Assembly: GCF_002224645.1 (NCBI RefSeq)
Contig: NZ_CP022121.1
Span: 372,001 to 436,000, forward strand
DNA from: Dehalobacterium formicoaceticum
GTDB taxonomy: Bacteria > Bacillota > Dehalobacteriia > Dehalobacteriales > Dehalobacteriaceae
Length of the DNA stretch: 64,000 bases
Direction: 5' to 3'
Shown here piece after piece: positions 62,689-64,000 of this stretch; position 1 is the stretch's first letter, and the number at the start of each line of letters is the position of its first letter. The notes beneath the pieces were generated by a model. It did not search any database, was not told the DNA's origin, and was given only the letters and a program-made list of their open reading frames with translations. Position numbers and translations under genes: made by a program.

Positions 62689-63567
62689 TTAATATGGGGA
62701 TTTGGGATAACCTAAACGAAAACAACCACGGGTTTCAATCCCGCCCACCCCATCAATACCCGTAACCGTGTTTGCTAATACATCATTTAAAGTGAGGGTC
62801 TCTTTAATGGATGTATAGGCAATTTTCTCCACAATGAAAACCGGATCAAAGATATGTATGAAAACTCGTCGGGGAGAACTGGCAAAATTAGCACCGGCTT
62901 TTAAGATTTCTTCATAATAGGATTGGCAGGCACCGGCGAAGATTACTAAATCATCTCTGCCGGGAATGAAACGCCGTGCCGCTTTCACCGTTTCAATGAA
63001 ATGCCGGGAATTACGGTAGCTATCCATACTCCGAAAATCAAAAGCATCCTTGGTTAACCCGTCATGGCCGGTAATGACCAAAATATCCGGCTGATGTTTC
63101 TGAAGGTAATGCAGGATCAACTTGGGCTGTTCTTGCTCGGGAATGCTAAAACCATGACAGGGAATTTTTAATTTTTGGTAAGCATCCAAGCATTTTTTTA
63201 AATATTCTTCATCCCCGTCAATATGCAATACTTTTCCCGGCATATCAAAGTACTCTGCTCCGTCCATCAGGTTTAAAGCATTGGAACGCCATACCCCATG
63301 ATCCCGTGAAATCCTGCGATTGGTCAGGATATGATTCAATTTTTCATTGTTTTGTTCCGCACTGACATTACGGTAACGATTATATTCCAAATTAACAATG
63401 GGCACCAAATCCTCCAGAGGGGCATCGGCCACCAAGCGAATATCCACCCCTTTTAGGATCGCGATCAGTTTGCCCGCCTGATTTTCATAGATGGCCTTGA
63501 CACGAAAGATGATATCGAAACCATAGGATCTCCTTGCGACAATATCTCCTGCCTGGATCTTGTTCAT
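62689..63567 (-). CDS. yabG: Sporulation peptidase YabG
   Basis: The 292-residue protein has the YabG layout: an N-terminal beta domain (IQAGDIVARRSYGFDIIFRV), HIDGDEEYLKKCL, DILVITGHDGLTKDAF and LVIFAGACQSYYEEIL, the last holding the family cysteine. YabG is made in the mother cell and processes coat and, in clostridia, germination proteins. Its presence means the organism is a spore former. The start ATG 63567 is set by GGGAGGGG upstream. Confidence 0.93.
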   Translation of the reverse strand: MNKIQAGDIVARRSYGFDIIFRVKAIYENQAGKLIAILKGVDIRLVADAPLEDLVPIVNLEYNRYRNVSAEQNNEKLNHILTNRRISRDHGVWRSNALNLMDGAEYFDMPGKVLHIDGDEEYLKKCLDAYQKLKIPCHGFSIPEQEQPKLILHYLQKHQPDILVITGHDGLTKDAFDFRSMDSYRNSRHFIETVKAARRFIPGRDDLVIFAGACQSYYEEILKAGANFASSPRRVFIHIFDPVFIVEKIAYTSIKETLTLNDVLANTVTGIDGVGGIETRGCFRLGYPKSPY

Positions 63568-63694
63568 CTGTCTCCCCTCCCGAATCTGTTTCATAATATA
63601 GTATGACCGCCTTTGTTTATTGGTGTGAGCACCGGAAGAGGAAAGATTTCATACCATATATTATCGTGTAATATTTAAGCGGAGAGTGAAAACC

Positions 63695-64000
63695 ATGTTT
63701 GCTGCTGTGATACCTGCTCAAAATGAAGATCTCCATATCCGGGAGGTGATCAATAATCTGCTGCAATTGTCACTGGATCTGATCATTCCCGTGGTTAACG
63801 GCAGTCAGGATCAAACCCTGAATATTTGTTTATCCTTTTCCTCACCGAAGCTTCATATCCTGCATACCCCCCTCCCTTTAGGCATTGATATTCCCCGGGC
63901 GGCAGGAGCCCATTTTGCTTATCAAATGGGGGCCCAAGGAGTTCTGTTTATTGACGGTGATATGAACGGAGATCTGTGCTTACCCCTTCAACAATTAATC
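63695..64000 (+). CDS. Glycosyltransferase family 2-like protein, N-terminal part
   Basis: The first 102 codons are visible and the gene runs off the right edge. AAVIPAQNEDLHIREVINNL is the start of a GT-A fold, VVNGSQDQT the nucleotide loop and LFIDGDMNGDL a D-x-D-like metal motif. The substrate is not determined. GGAGAGTGA precedes the ATG. It is divergent from yabG. Confidence 0.75.
   Translation, partial: MFAAVIPAQNEDLHIREVINNLLQLSLDLIIPVVNGSQDQTLNICLSFSSPKLHILHTPLPLGIDIPRAAGAHFAYQMGAQGVLFIDGDMNGDLCLPLQQLI

Noticed and set aside
1-64000. CRISPR arrays, complete insertion sequences, prophage or rRNA operons
   Set aside because: No regular repeat-spacer arrays, transposase frames, phage structural genes or rRNA-like sequence were seen anywhere in the window.

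Overview
The window looks like a chromosomal segment of an anaerobic, spore-forming, low-to-mid GC Firmicute, most likely a Clostridia member of the Peptococcaceae/Desulfitobacterium type. This rests on gene content only: the sporulation protease YabG, the whiA-yvcK-rapZ-PHP block, Gram-positive lipoprotein and S-layer genes, strong AGGAGG ribosome binding sites, a two-gene NrfHA nitrite reductase, a membrane pyrophosphatase, molybdate uptake, a 2-hydroxyacyl-CoA dehydratase activator and a probable selenoprotein. No rRNA, tRNA or CRISPR array was seen.

1-5.4 kb: whiA (partial), yvcK, rapZ and a PHP phosphoesterase on the minus strand, then a rubredoxin-like protein, lgt and two small genes. 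5.6-10.1 kb: a plus-strand operon with two successive copies of a DUF1538 membrane protein followed by a double-domain PII-like protein. 10.1-16.4 kb: a decayed accessory island. It holds a frameshifted, 5'-truncated Rhs/YD-repeat gene with its C-terminal tail, small membrane proteins that could be immunity factors, a TPR protein, a 52-bp near-perfect palindrome, and at one edge a broken copy of the ABC-F gene that stands intact at the other edge (16.4-18.3 kb).

18.5-34.6 kb: mscL, a HEAT-like protein, an aspartate-type aminotransferase with serC, dinB, a dehydratase activator, a cysteine desulfurase-family enzyme, nrfHA, topB, a YcdB/SLH surface protein, a CX4C rubredoxin and a patatin. 34.8-41.3 kb: a probable trans-3-hydroxyproline dehydratase, an operon joining a PlsY-like acyltransferase to a GNAT/class V aminotransferase fusion and thpR, and a K+-independent-looking membrane pyrophosphatase.

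41.5-49.7 kb: a DUF169 protein, a YgbA-type protein, modABC with a divergent HTH/molybdate-binding regulator whose two halves are joined only by a -1 shift at a U UUU UUA heptamer, a ferritin-like protein, an orphan 1-pyrroline-5-carboxylate dehydrogenase, an MBL-fold hydrolase and, in operon with it, an ArsC/Spx-family gene. The first redox cysteine of that ArsC-like gene is encoded by in-frame TGA, and a good bacterial SECIS-like hairpin follows: a selenoprotein that ordinary gene calling would truncate. 49.9-64 kb: an ABC-F protein, tex, a DUF4870 protein, a dnaK-cbpA-cbpM-clpB chaperone operon with a CtsR-like direct repeat on its promoter, a hydantoinase-like protein, yabG and the start of a glycosyltransferase.

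The strongest items for follow-up are the selenocysteine ArsC-like gene, the PlsY/GNAT-aminotransferase operon, the frameshifted molybdate regulator, and the Rhs island bordered by ABC-F copies.
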